Assembly (NCBI GenBank): GCA_964636125.1
Contig: CAZWPX010000025.1
Location: 1-64,000 of the forward strand
From: CAJINA01 sp964636125
GTDB lineage: Bacteria > Desulfobacterota > Desulfobacteria > Desulfobacterales > CAJINA01
Length of the DNA stretch: 64,000 nt
Direction of reading: 5' to 3'
Within the stretch, counting starts at the first letter, position 1, and the number at the start of each line of letters is the position of its first letter. Both the position numbers and the translations under genes were made by a program. The notes below the pieces were generated by a model. It had not been told where the DNA came from. It did no database searches and was given only the letters and a program-made list of their open reading frames with translations. Shown here piece after piece: positions 36,504-45,595 of this stretch.

Positions 36504-37544
36504 TCACCGTCTGCGCAACTGGTATTTACGTACCGCCTTGTTGTGATCCTTTATATTCGTGGAAAACTGGTGGGTCGAATCTTTCTTGCTCACGAAAAAA
36601 AGGTACTTGGTGTCCGCCGGGTAAAGGGCGGCCTCCAGGGATTTGGCACCCGGATTGGCTATGGGGCCGGGCGGCAGGCCCCGGATGACATAGGTGTTGT
36701 AAGGGGTCGTGGTGGCCAGGTCTTTGCGCGTCAGGTTACCGTTGAAATTGGGGATGCCGTATATGACGGTGGGGTCGGTCTCCAGGCGCATCTTGCGTTT
36801 GAGGCGGTTGTGGAAAACCGAGGCAATCAGCGGCCGTTCGAAGGCTGCCCCGGTCTCTTTTTCGATGATTGAGGCCAGGGTGACAATCGCATGGACGCTC
36901 AGTTTCAGTTCGGCAGCCCGTTTTTTCCATGCGGGTGTGAAAACGGTATCAAAGCGCTGGGTCATGGCCCGGGCGATTTCCAGGGCCGTAACGCTTCCCG
37001 GGAAAAAATAGGTGTCAGGATAGAGGTAACCTTCCAGGTTCCGCGCGGTAAGACCCAGTGCGGCCATGAGCGCGGGGTCTGCCGCGGCCTTTGAAAAATC
37101 CGCGGAACTGCACAGCCTGACCCCGGCGACGACATCTGCGATCTGTGCCAGGGTGTATCCTTCCGGGATGGTCAGCCGGTGCAGCCGGACTTTACCGCTG
37201 ACCAGTTTTTGCAGGATTTGCAGGGGCGACATGGCCGCGGACAATGTGTATTCCCCGGCCCGTATCTTCTTGTCATAGCCCTTATACCGGGCGATGAACT
37301 TAAACTTGTCCGGGTGTTTGCACAGGCCCCGGGTGTATAGTTTGTGTGTCACGGCGCCAAAGCCTTCCCCCGGGGCGATTTTGAACGTGACGCTGCCCGC
37401 GTCGGGGTCGGCCGGCTGGCCGGCGTAGTGCACGAGATCCCGGTAAAACCAGCCGGCCGCGGCCAGGACCGCCAGGGTGACAAGGGCAAGTATGAGGGCT
37501 GTTTTTTTCAATATGGGTTTTACCTGAATAGGTGGTGTTGTCAT
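36504..37544 (-). CDS. mltG: Endolytic murein transglycosylase MltG (YceG family)
   Basis: 346 residues. One N-terminal membrane helix (about residues 12-30), then a LysM-like segment (FKIAPGEGFGAVTHKL; IPEGYTLAQIADVV) and the catalytic domain with Glu in LASIIEKETG and NLEGYLYPDTYFF. It cleaves nascent peptidoglycan glycan strands at the inner membrane and sets chain length. No holB or tmk neighbour, which often follow it in other genomes. Confidence 0.92.
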   Translation of the reverse strand: MTTPPIQVKPILKKTALILALVTLAVLAAAGWFYRDLVHYAGQPADPDAGSVTFKIAPGEGFGAVTHKLYTRGLCKHPDKFKFIARYKGYDKKIRAGEYTLSAAMSPLQILQKLVSGKVRLHRLTIPEGYTLAQIADVVAGVRLCSSADFSKAAADPALMAALGLTARNLEGYLYPDTYFFPGSVTALEIARAMTQRFDTVFTPAWKKRAAELKLSVHAIVTLASIIEKETGAAFERPLIASVFHNRLKRKMRLETDPTVIYGIPNFNGNLTRKDLATTTPYNTYVIRGLPPGPIANPGAKSLEAALYPADTKYLFFVSKKDSTHQFSTNIKDHNKAVRKYQLRRR

Positions 37545-37863
37545 ACTTAACCAAAAAATGTGAAACGCTCACTTTAGGTTTAAGTTGTTCGGCGTTGACT
37601 CTTTCGGATTATAATTCAAAAGGTGGACGGCGGCAACCCTGCAGGTTGAGAAAAAAACGATTTCCTGTTATGCTGAACCTCAAAACTGTACCTCCCATCA
37701 ACGATATCGACTCTTTTAAGCGGTTTTTTTCAGCAGCTGAATTAGTTTCACTTGACATTCAAATTCAAAGCCCCTAAGAGGCGCGTCTAAGGCAACACAC
37801 AAGCGGTTGCGAACTGTTCAAGATGGCTTCTAATGCCGATTATTAATTTGAGAGGAAACCCAT

Positions 37864-38067
37864 ATGGCCAAGCCGAAACTGAAAAAGCACATAATATACC
37901 GGGACTGGTGTAAAGGGTGCGGGATTTGCGTGGAACTCTGCCCCAAACAGGTTCTGGAGCTTGATGACAAGGACAAGGTGTTTGCGGCAAGAGCAGATGA
38001 CTGCATTGCCTGTAAACTGTGTGAGATCCGCTGCCCGGATCTGGCCATTGAAATCGAAACGGAATAG
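37864..38067 (+). CDS. korD: 2-oxoacid:ferredoxin oxidoreductase delta subunit (4Fe-4S ferredoxin)
   Basis: 67 residues with two [4Fe-4S] motifs: CKGCGICVELCP and CIACKLCEIRCP. The first gene of a tight four-gene operon. It collects electrons from the thiamine-diphosphate enzyme. Ribosome site GAGAGGAAA. The 319-bp gap before it (37545-37863) has no gene and a copy of the GATGGCTTCTAAT motif at 37824. Confidence 0.9.
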   Translation: MAKPKLKKHIIYRDWCKGCGICVELCPKQVLELDDKDKVFAARADDCIACKLCEIRCPDLAIEIETE

Positions 38068-38076
38068 GTCTCAAAT

Positions 38077-39225
38077 ATGAGCAAGCAAATAAAATTCGTC
38101 CAGGGAAACGAGGCGTGCATGGAAGCGGCCCTGTATGCGGGCCTTAATTTTTTCGCGGGCTATCCCATTACACCCTCCAGTGAAATTGCAGAACTGCTGG
38201 CAGTGCGGTTGCCGGCAGCCGGCGGCAAGTTTATTCAGATGGAAGACGAAATATCCTCCATCTGCGCCATCATCGGCGCCTCCCTAACCGGAAACAAGGC
38301 CATGACGGCCACCAGCGGCCCCGGATTTTCTCTTATGCAAGAGGGCCTCGGCTATGCCATCATGGCTGAGATTCCCTGTGTGATCGTCAACGTCATGCGC
38401 GGCGGACCTTCCACCGGAATTCCCACCCACGGCAGCCAGGGCGACGTTTACCAGGCCCGCTGGGGAACGCATGGGGATCACTCCATCATTGCCTTGACGG
38501 CCTCCAACCACCAGGATGTTTTCGCGATGACCGTGGAAGCCTTCAACCTGGCAGAAACGTTCCGCACCCCGGTTATCCTGCTGCTGGATGAGACCGTGGG
38601 ACATATGCGCGAAAAACTGGAGATTCCCGACCACGGGGAGCTGCCGCTGGTGCAAAGGCTGCGCACCTCGGTTTCCAGCGGGGTCGATTATCATCCCTAT
38701 CTGCCCAGGGAGGACGGCCGCCTGCCCATGTCGGATTTCGGTGACGTGCATCGCTATAATGTGACCGGCCTTTACCATGACATGTGGGGTTTTCCTTCTT
38801 CCGACCCCCGGATCGTTCACGGCCTGATCAGGCACCTGGTAGACAAACTGGAAAACCGGGCCACTGAACTGGCGCGTTACAAGGAATTTTACCTGGACGA
38901 TGCGGAACGGATTCTGGTCAGCTACGGGTCCTCTGCCCGCAGTGCCCTGCACATTGTAAAAAACAGGCGTAAACGCGGTGAAAAGCTCGGCCTGCTGGAA
39001 CTGCAGACCCTCTGGCCGTTTCCGGCGGAAATCGTCAGGGAAAAGTGCGCCGATGCCAAAGCGGTGATCGTTGTCGAGATGAACGTGGGCCAGGTTCTCC
39101 ACGAGGTCAAAGCGGCAGTGGATAATCCCGAAAAAGTTTTCCTGGCCAACCGCATAGACGGGGTCTTTATCACCCCCACCGACATTCACAACATTCTGCG
39201 CCTGATTCAGGGAAAAGGAGTTTAG
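38077..39225 (+). CDS. korA: 2-oxoglutarate:ferredoxin oxidoreductase alpha subunit
   Basis: 382 residues. The pyrimidine-binding PYR domain with GYPITPSSEIAELLA and EDEISSICAIIGAS; ATSGPGFSLMQEG; and MRGGPSTGIPTHGSQGD. Matches KorA/OorA length. Oxidative decarboxylation of a 2-oxoacid, most likely 2-oxoglutarate, to the acyl-CoA. 9 bp after korD and 3 bp before korB. Confidence 0.92.
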   Translation: MSKQIKFVQGNEACMEAALYAGLNFFAGYPITPSSEIAELLAVRLPAAGGKFIQMEDEISSICAIIGASLTGNKAMTATSGPGFSLMQEGLGYAIMAEIPCVIVNVMRGGPSTGIPTHGSQGDVYQARWGTHGDHSIIALTASNHQDVFAMTVEAFNLAETFRTPVILLLDETVGHMREKLEIPDHGELPLVQRLRTSVSSGVDYHPYLPREDGRLPMSDFGDVHRYNVTGLYHDMWGFPSSDPRIVHGLIRHLVDKLENRATELARYKEFYLDDAERILVSYGSSARSALHIVKNRRKRGEKLGLLELQTLWPFPAEIVREKCADAKAVIVVEMNVGQVLHEVKAAVDNPEKVFLANRIDGVFITPTDIHNILRLIQGKGV

Positions 39226-39228
39226 GAA

Positions 39229-40029
39229 ATGGCCATCAAAGATTACATCAGGCAGCGGTTTTTCCCGCATATGTGGTGCCCCGGCTGCGGGCACGGGACG
39301 GTTTTAAACAGCATGCTGCGGTCCGTTGAAAGCCTGGGCATGAGCAAAAACGAGATTGTCATGGTATCCGGTATCGGGTGCAGTGCACGCATCTCGGGTT
39401 ACGTCGATTTTCACAGTCTGCACACCCTGCATGGAAGGGCCCTGGCTTTTGCTACCGGTGTCAAACTCAGCAAGCCGGAGCTCAATGTGATCGTGCCCAT
39501 GGGGGACGGCGACGCCCTGGCCATCGGCGGCAATCACTTTATCCACGCGGCCCGGCGGAATATAGACATCACCGCACTGGTGCTCAACAACCGGATCTAC
39601 GGTATGACCGGGGGGCAGTTTTCACCTCTTTCCGGCATAGGGACCATGGCTTCGACGGCGCCTTACGCCAGTATTGACCGGGAGTTCGATGTGGTCGAAA
39701 TGGCCCGGGCGGCCGGGGCGACCTTTGTGGCCCGGTCCACCACCTATCACGCCAAACAGACCACGGACCTCATCAAACAGGCCATCTTACACGAAGGCTT
39801 TTCGGTTGTGGAGATCCTGTCCCAGTGCCCGACCCATTACGGGCGCAAGAACAAGAAGGGCGATGCCGTGGAAATGATCAAAGGTTACAAAGAAAACACA
39901 ACACCGCGGGGGTCGAAGGCAAAAAAAGAAAATCCCGATCTCATAGAAAGAGGGATTTTCGTTCAGGAAGAGCTGCCCGAATACTGCAGTGAATATGACA
40001 AAATTATCGCGAGGGCGCAGAAGGGGTAG
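39229..40029 (+). CDS. korB: 2-oxoglutarate:ferredoxin oxidoreductase beta subunit
   Basis: 266 residues. Thiamine-diphosphate domain with WCPGCGHG and the metal loop GDGDALAIGG..N; NNRIYGMTGGQFSP. It completes the catalytic heterodimer with KorA. The C-terminal region lacks extra iron-sulfur domains. 3-bp and 5-bp spacings to its neighbours indicate one mRNA. Confidence 0.93.
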   Translation: MAIKDYIRQRFFPHMWCPGCGHGTVLNSMLRSVESLGMSKNEIVMVSGIGCSARISGYVDFHSLHTLHGRALAFATGVKLSKPELNVIVPMGDGDALAIGGNHFIHAARRNIDITALVLNNRIYGMTGGQFSPLSGIGTMASTAPYASIDREFDVVEMARAAGATFVARSTTYHAKQTTDLIKQAILHEGFSVVEILSQCPTHYGRKNKKGDAVEMIKGYKENTTPRGSKAKKENPDLIERGIFVQEELPEYCSEYDKIIARAQKG

Positions 40030-40034
40030 ACACC

Positions 40035-40580
40035 ATGGAAAGATGCAGAATGGTATTTTCAGGATCCGGTGGCCAGGGGGTCATCACAGCGGCTGTCATC
40101 TTGGCCGAGGCCGCCGTTATTGTAGAAGGTCTCAATGCCACCCAGTCACAGAGTTACGGCGCGGCTGCCCGGGGCGGCAGCACCCGCACCGACATCATTG
40201 TCTCGGATGCCGTGATTCACTATCCCAAGGTGATTCAGCCGAACGTCCTGGTCTGCCTCACCCAGGAGTCCTACGGGCAGTATTCGGGGATTATTCGCCC
40301 CGGCGGCCTGCTGCTTTTGGACAACCGTTTTGTCCAGACCGAAAAGAAGGTGGATGCCCGGCAGATTGAACTGCCCATGTATAAGACCGTCATGGACAAG
40401 ATAGGAAAGCCGATTGTCTTTAACATCTGCATGCTGGGGGCCCTGATCAAAATCACCGGCCTGGTGCAGCCGGAGTCCATCATGACCATTCTGGAAAAAC
40501 GGATTCCGGCCGGTTTTATTGATATGAACCGTCAGGCGCTTGAGCTGGGCATGGAGTTGGGTGCCGATTACGTCGGCTGA
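40035..40580 (+). CDS. korC: 2-oxoglutarate:ferredoxin oxidoreductase gamma subunit
   Basis: 181 residues. FSGSGGQGVITAAVILAEAA and QSQSYGAAARGGSTRTDI are gamma-subunit signatures. Holds the CoA-binding domain III. Last gene of the korDABC operon; the TPP riboswitch for thiC follows 100 bp later, a sensible pairing since the enzyme uses thiamine diphosphate. Confidence 0.92.
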   Translation: MERCRMVFSGSGGQGVITAAVILAEAAVIVEGLNATQSQSYGAAARGGSTRTDIIVSDAVIHYPKVIQPNVLVCLTQESYGQYSGIIRPGGLLLLDNRFVQTEKKVDARQIELPMYKTVMDKIGKPIVFNICMLGALIKITGLVQPESIMTILEKRIPAGFIDMNRQALELGMELGADYVG

Positions 40581-40682
40581 TAACTTTTGCTTGCGGGGGT
40601 AGGGCGCATGCGCTACAGTTGCCCGGCCAAATGGATTAGACTCAAGCTGGAGAGTATTCGACACAAACACACACCACATCGC

Positions 40683-40796
40683 TAGGGGCGCGGAGAAGAA
40701 ACGGCATCAAAAGGATTTTTTGATGCGGTTTCTACGCTGAGAGGATTATCCCAACCCTTGGAACCTGAACCGGGTAATGCCGGCGCAGGGAAGCGG
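40683..40796 (+). ncRNA. TPP riboswitch (THI element)
   Basis: Contains the conserved cores in order: AGGGGCG, GCTGAGAGGAT, CCCAACCCTTGGAACCTGA, and GGGTAATGCCGGCGCAGGGA. An optional helix P3a-like insert (GCATCAAAAGGATTTTTTGATGC) lies between. It binds thiamine pyrophosphate in the leader of thiC and lowers thiC expression when the cofactor is plentiful. Confidence 0.95.
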
Positions 40797-40840
40797 TACG
40801 GAATCACAGGCAAATTTCGGTTATAATTTCCTGGTTTTTC

Positions 40841-40870
40841 AACGCCGCTTCCGGCCATGGGAGCGGCGTT
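40841..40870 (+). terminator. Hairpin between riboswitch and thiC
   Basis: AACGCCGCTTCC / GGGAGCGGCGTT with a 6-base loop, followed by TTAAGTTTG. Strong stem with a short T run, placed 45 bp after the TPP aptamer and 218 bp before the thiC start. A reasonable expression platform (conditional terminator), although the T tract is interrupted. Confidence 0.6.
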
Positions 40871-41088
40871 TAAGTTTGTGCCCATCCAGAAAGGGCATCT
40901 ATTGGCCCAGAGCAGCGTTTTCGCTCTTTTGAATTCCTCGGAATAGCGTGCTATGCACCACGATAGGCACTTGCCGCGCGACGCCTGTGGTTTCAAAATC
41001 GCTCAAGCCTTGCTCTGAACCAAAATCTACCCTTTCTGGACGGACACTTTTTAAAGATCAGTTGTTTTATATTGAAAAGGATAGGGAC

Positions 41089-42408
41089 ATGAGTGCAGAT
41101 TACACCACCCAGATGAACGCGGCCCGTAAAGGGATCGTTACGCCCCAGATGCGGGATGTACTGGCTGTCGAACCGATCTCCGAGCAGGTGCTGCTTGAAA
41201 AAGTGGCTGCCGGGAAAATAGCCTTGCCGGCCAATAAAAACCACACCAGCCTGGTGGGCGGTGCCGTGGGCGAAGGCCTGCGTACCAAGATTAACGTTAA
41301 CCTGGGCGTGTCCGAGGACTGCTGCAACCTGGATATGGAGATGAAGAAAGTCCATAATGCCGTTGCCCTTAAAACAGACGCGATCATGGATCTGAGCACC
41401 TTTGGACAGACCCGGGCCTTCCGGAAAAAAGTCGTGGAAGCCTGCCCGGTGATGATCGGTACCGTGCCGGTGTACGACGCAGTGGCCAAATACAAGAAAG
41501 ATCCCACTGAAATATCCGTGGACGAATTTTTCCAGGTTGTCGAAGAGCACGCCCAGGACGGGGTGGACTTTATGACCATCCATGCGGGCCTGACCCGTGT
41601 GGCGGTGGAAAGACTCCGAAAAAATATGCGCCTGACACACGTGGTGAGCCGGGGCGGTTCCGTGCTGCTGGAATGGATGGAAGTCAACGGGAAAGAGAAT
41701 CCCTTTTATGAGAACTTTGACCGGCTTTTGGATCTGTGCGTGGAATATGACATCACCTTGAGCCTTGGGGACGGGCTGCGGCCCGGCTGCCTCAAGGATG
41801 CCACCGACGCCCCCCAGATCCAGGAGTTGATTATCCTCGGGGAGCTCACCAGGGCCTGCTGGGAACGGGATGTTCAGGTGATGATCGAAGGACCCGGGCA
41901 CGTGCCCTTAAATGAGATTGTCGCCAACATGCAGCTTGAGAAAAAACTCTGCCACGGGGCGCCCTTTTACGTCCTGGGCCCGCTGGTGACCGATGTGGCT
42001 CCCGGGTATGACCATATCACCTCGGCCATCGGCGGGGCGATAGCCGCCACCTACGGTGCCGATTTTCTCTGCTATGTAACGCCGGCCGAACATTTACGCC
42101 TCCCGGACCTGGACGATATGAAAGAGGGGATCATCGCCTCGCGCATCGCGGCCCACGCGGCCGACATCGCCAAGGGGCTTCCCGGCGCCATGGACTGGGA
42201 CAATCAGATGAGTGCGGCCCGCAAGAACCTGGACTGGCCGGGGATGCTTGATCTGGCTATGGATCCAGAAAAAGCCCGGGCCTACCGGGAATCTTCCCAA
42301 CCCCTGGACGAAGAGGTCTGCACCATGTGCGGCGATCTGTGCGCCGTGAAAAGAAGCCGGCGGGTTTTGGAAGGGGTGCAGGCCGGGCAGAAGAAGGGCG
42401 AACATTGA
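41089..42408 (+). CDS. thiC: Phosphomethylpyrimidine synthase ThiC
   Basis: 439 residues from ATG 41089; an in-frame extension to 40948 overlaps the leader and is not part of the protein. Short ThiC form as in anaerobes. C-terminal radical-SAM [4Fe-4S] motif is CTMCGDLCAVK (C-x2-C-x4-C). GPGHVPLNEI and VTPAEHLRLP are conserved. It rearranges aminoimidazole ribotide to the thiamine pyrimidine. Regulated by the upstream TPP riboswitch. Confidence 0.95.
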   Translation: MSADYTTQMNAARKGIVTPQMRDVLAVEPISEQVLLEKVAAGKIALPANKNHTSLVGGAVGEGLRTKINVNLGVSEDCCNLDMEMKKVHNAVALKTDAIMDLSTFGQTRAFRKKVVEACPVMIGTVPVYDAVAKYKKDPTEISVDEFFQVVEEHAQDGVDFMTIHAGLTRVAVERLRKNMRLTHVVSRGGSVLLEWMEVNGKENPFYENFDRLLDLCVEYDITLSLGDGLRPGCLKDATDAPQIQELIILGELTRACWERDVQVMIEGPGHVPLNEIVANMQLEKKLCHGAPFYVLGPLVTDVAPGYDHITSAIGGAIAATYGADFLCYVTPAEHLRLPDLDDMKEGIIASRIAAHAADIAKGLPGAMDWDNQMSAARKNLDWPGMLDLAMDPEKARAYRESSQPLDEEVCTMCGDLCAVKRSRRVLEGVQAGQKKGEH

Positions 42409-42561
42409 ACAGCGAACGTCCAACAGCGAACATTGAAGGAAAAGCAAAAGGCAAACCGGTTCTCGCACCGGAGGCTCAGGAAAACTTCCCTTCCCAGGCG
42501 GGCGGGATTTGAGGGAGGGGGAACCCTCAAACAAGCAACCTGCAATTTACAAGTAGTAACT

Positions 42562-42627
42562 GTGGGAGCGGCATCCTGCCGCGAACACCCTTGACTTTGA
42601 CCTGCTCTCGTGAAGCGGGAAAACACT
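42562..42627 (+). repeat. REP-like direct repeat, copy 1 (before hemW)
   Basis: GTGGGAGCGG CATCCTGCCGCGAA, containing the palindrome GCGGCATCCTGCCGC, then a spacer and TTTGACCTGC..GAAGC.GGAAA. A second copy is at 44061-44126. The head-plus-palindrome layout is that of REP sequences mobilised by RAYT transposases; no such transposase is in the window. Confidence 0.65.
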
Positions 42628-42733
42628 CGTGGTTCTCTCCGTGCCTCCCCAGCAAAGCTGGACTGTGCATTAGATTTCTTTGGCTTAGGGGCGTGGTGAA
42701 TATTGATTTTGGCCTTATTGACGCCACCAAACT

Positions 42734-43876
42734 ATGGAAAAGTATCCAGCCGGCATCTATATTCACGTTCCGTTCTGTGTCAAAAAATGCCGCTACTGTG
42801 ATTTCTACTCGGTTGCGGATCTATCCCTGCGTTCTGAATTTACCGCGGCCCTGATCCGCGAGATTGAACTGGCGCCCGATCCCGGACCGGCGGATTCACT
42901 CTATCTTGGCGGCGGGACCCCGGCGGTCCTCACACCGGACCAGGTCGCCCGGCTCATTAATTCTGTTCAGGCGCGGTATACGCTGGGGCCGGAGACTGAA
43001 ATAACCCTCGAAGCCAACCCCGGAACCCTTGATGCCGAGAACCTTGCCGGCTTTGGCACAGCCGGCGTCAATAGGCTCAACCTGGGCGTCCAGTCTTTTG
43101 ACAACCACGCCCTTCAATTCCTCGGGCGCATTCACGACCGGGATGATGCTGTCAGGGCCATCGAGGCTGCCCGGGAGGCTGGGTTTGACAACCTGGGGCT
43201 GGACCTGATCTACGGCTACCCGGGACAGACCATGGCCGACCTGCGCCGGGATCTTGAAACAGCCGCGGCTTTTGATCCCGAGCATTTATCCTGTTACCTC
43301 CTGACCTACGAGGGCGGGACGCCCCTGGACGATGACCGTGCCGCCGGCCGGGTGGTTCCCATGGGCGAAAAACGCACCGCAGAGCTTTTCCAAGCCACCC
43401 GGGACCTGCTCGAAGCCCTTGGTTACACCCAATACGAGATATCCAGCTTTGCCAGATCAGCAGTGCTGCAATCCCGTCACAACCGTAAGTATTGGAATTT
43501 TGCGCCCTACATCGGGCTGGGGCCGGCCGCGCATTCGTTCCTTGTGCCCAGGCGTTATTGGAACAAGCGGGACTTGGGTGCCTACCTGGCTGACTTGGCA
43601 AATGGCCGCCTGCCGGTTGAAGCCGAGGAAGTCCTCACAGGACCCCAACAGATGATTGAGGCAGTCTACCTGGGGCTGCGCCAGGTTCGGGGTATCCCGG
43701 TGCATAGGTTCAATCAGCAGTTCGAGGTGGATTTTGCTGGACTTTTCAAACCGGTACTGTCGGATCCGGACCTGAAAAAACTGCTTGTGATGGAGGCCGG
43801 GTTCTGCCGCCTGACGCCGGAGGGAATGTTGGTGATGGATGCTGTGGTGGCCCGTTTTGTGGATTTGATTGATTAG
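42734..43876 (+). CDS. hemW: HemW-like radical SAM protein
   Basis: 380 residues. Radical-SAM cysteines CVKKCRYCDFY near the N-terminus, YLGGGTPAVL, LGVQSFDNHALQFLGRIHD and DLIYGYPGQT are HemW signatures. HemW is a heme chaperone related to coproporphyrinogen dehydrogenase HemN; the HemN-specific N-terminal extension is absent, so oxidase activity is unlikely. A monocistronic gene between two REP-like repeats. Confidence 0.9.
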   Translation: MEKYPAGIYIHVPFCVKKCRYCDFYSVADLSLRSEFTAALIREIELAPDPGPADSLYLGGGTPAVLTPDQVARLINSVQARYTLGPETEITLEANPGTLDAENLAGFGTAGVNRLNLGVQSFDNHALQFLGRIHDRDDAVRAIEAAREAGFDNLGLDLIYGYPGQTMADLRRDLETAAAFDPEHLSCYLLTYEGGTPLDDDRAAGRVVPMGEKRTAELFQATRDLLEALGYTQYEISSFARSAVLQSRHNRKYWNFAPYIGLGPAAHSFLVPRRYWNKRDLGAYLADLANGRLPVEAEEVLTGPQQMIEAVYLGLRQVRGIPVHRFNQQFEVDFAGLFKPVLSDPDLKKLLVMEAGFCRLTPEGMLVMDAVVARFVDLID

Positions 43877-44060
43877 CCGAATATTGCACGAAAAGCTTCA
43901 TGAAATGATCGGGTTCGGTCGCACCTGCGGCAAGAAAAAACCAGGAAAACATTTTTGACGCTTCGCGAAGGGCAGGGCCAAGAACAATATCTCACGCAAA
44001 GGCCCACAGAAAATCAAAAACCCACAGGGATACCGCAGAGGGCACAGGAAAGCAGGTGTT

Positions 44061-44126
44061 GTGGGAGAGGCATCCTGCCGCGAATGGTCCCGTTGTTGAC
44101 CTGCCCGGCGAAGCCGGAAACCCTGT
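44061..44126 (+). repeat. REP-like direct repeat, copy 2 (after hemW)
   Basis: GTGGGAGAGGCATCCTGCCG CGAA and a downstream TTGACCTGCCCGGCGAAGCC. Matches copy 1 at 42562-42627 with substitutions (the palindrome has a base change). Same orientation, so the two copies flank hemW as direct repeats. Confidence 0.6.
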
Positions 44127-44158
44127 GCTTTTGATCTTCTTGGCGTCTGGCGCGAGCT

Positions 44159-45355
44159 CTAAGTCGAAAGCGCCGTAATCAACACCCCCAGGTAAAACCG
44201 GGCATGGCTGATGGGGGCCGCCATGTTGGCCCGGTGATTGGCCAGGATGCCGCTCAGGTTGCTGTTGGTGATCAGGAGCGGGTCGATCTCCATGGCATGG
44301 TGGCAGGACTCAATGGCATGGTGCAGCACTTCCACGCCGCGCCGGGATTCAAGGGTGTCGTGGAAATCTTCCTCGATAGCCTCAAGAATAGTGTACATGG
44401 CGCTGGCCACGCCCTGGGCGTAGAAGAAATAGTCGTCCGCCTGGAAAAAACTTACCTGGGTTCCGTCTTTTTCGGTTACCTTGACCAGATTTTGGTCACA
44501 GCTGCCCAGGAGGTCTTCAAAGGCAATGAGCAGCGGTATCAGGTTGTCCGCCCGGGTGTGGAAGGTCGCTTCACCATTCAAAAGGCGCTCCCGGTATTCC
44601 CGGAACTCATCCAGCCCGGCTTTGTACTTTGATTCGGGGGAAGGGAACCAGTAGCGGTCCGACCTGATCATAAACCAGTTCATGGCGCTCTGGAGGTTGT
44701 TGTCAAAGGAGGCGGTGCTGCCAGTTCTCGAGATCCTTTCGGCCAGGATAACCGCCGACCGCCGGGTTACCTCGAGGACACCCAGCTGAAAGCTGTTGTA
44801 GTTGTCCGTAAAATTCAGGATGTCGTTGGGCCGCCAGCCCCAGAAACGCTCGTTAAGTTCATAATCCATGGGCTCAATGACGGCATCGATGAATGCGATT
44901 CCTTTGGGGAGGTGCGCCTTTTGAGATGCGGAGTGCTCACTGCCCAACTGCTGCTTGTAGGTGGAGTACTCGGGTGCGTGCTGATCAGCCGGTTTCGGGC
45001 TGGCAGCAGAGTGCCGGTCATGCTGGGCTGCCGTCCGGGCGGAAGCCGCGTGCTCCATTTTGGCCAGGCTTTCCTGGGCGACAGCGTACTTCTTCTGGTC
45101 AGCAAGCGTATCTTCAACGGCCGGTGCATGGGTGTCTGCGGCCGGTTGTTCCGGGTGCTGCGCAGGTGTGGTTTTTGAAGCGCTGTGCGGGGTACTTTGC
45201 GCATGTTCCGGTTTATCGAAAAAGCCCAGGATGGTTACGAAGAGCCACAGGGCCGCCAGGGTAATGGCCACACCCAGGGCCAGCCGTTTGCTGATATACC
45301 GCATGAATTGCGATTCATTCATCGCCTGTTTTTCACTATTGATCTGCTCTTCCAT
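44159..45355 (-). CDS. DUF2333 family membrane-anchored protein
   Basis: 398 residues. One N-terminal membrane helix (about residues 30-50, LGVAITLAALWLFVTILGFF), a Pro/Ala/His-rich low-complexity linker (about 52-145), then a conserved all-helical domain (about 150-398; FWGWRPNDILNFTDNYNSFQLG, SDRYWFPSPESKYKAG). The domain is DUF2333, of unknown function, facing the periplasm by the predicted topology. Downstream of selB but separated by a large inverted repeat. Confidence 0.85.
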   Translation of the reverse strand: MEEQINSEKQAMNESQFMRYISKRLALGVAITLAALWLFVTILGFFDKPEHAQSTPHSASKTTPAQHPEQPAADTHAPAVEDTLADQKKYAVAQESLAKMEHAASARTAAQHDRHSAASPKPADQHAPEYSTYKQQLGSEHSASQKAHLPKGIAFIDAVIEPMDYELNERFWGWRPNDILNFTDNYNSFQLGVLEVTRRSAVILAERISRTGSTASFDNNLQSAMNWFMIRSDRYWFPSPESKYKAGLDEFREYRERLLNGEATFHTRADNLIPLLIAFEDLLGSCDQNLVKVTEKDGTQVSFFQADDYFFYAQGVASAMYTILEAIEEDFHDTLESRRGVEVLHHAIESCHHAMEIDPLLITNSNLSGILANHRANMAAPISHARFYLGVLITALST

Positions 45356-45451
45356 AATCCTACTCCAGCGCTGTTGTTTTTACCAGCAAACAAGCCCCGG
45401 GTCGGCGCTTGTATTTAAACTTCAATATTGGTGGGGGATATTAAAGCGTGC

Positions 45452-45578
45452 CTAAAGTGATCTAAAGTTTAAAGTGATCTAAAGTTGCAGTAGCGCCCCC
45501 GGCGCTGCCAGATTTAAACCTGCGGATAGCATGCGCCGAAGCGCATTCCTTAACTTTAGACATTTTAGATCACTTTAG
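45452..45578. repeat. Inverted repeat with tandem TAAAGTGATCTAAAGTT units
   Basis: Two tandem copies of TAAAGTGATCTAAAGTT (45453-45486) face an inverted copy at 45552-45578 across a 65-bp GC-rich loop. Could form a hairpin and end transcription of selB on the minus strand. Similar AAGTGATCTAAAGT strings are a common intergenic low-complexity repeat; no gene is inside. Confidence 0.65.
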
Positions 45579-45595
45579 TCACTTATAACTTTCCC

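Noticed and set aside
38284..39294. 336-codon minus-strand frame opposite korA
   Set aside because: Antisense shadow; the plus-strand protein is a clear KorA.
40948..41088. Longer N-terminus for thiC
   Set aside because: Extends into the riboswitch leader; the ATG at 41089 has a ribosome site (AGGATAGGG) and matches the family start.
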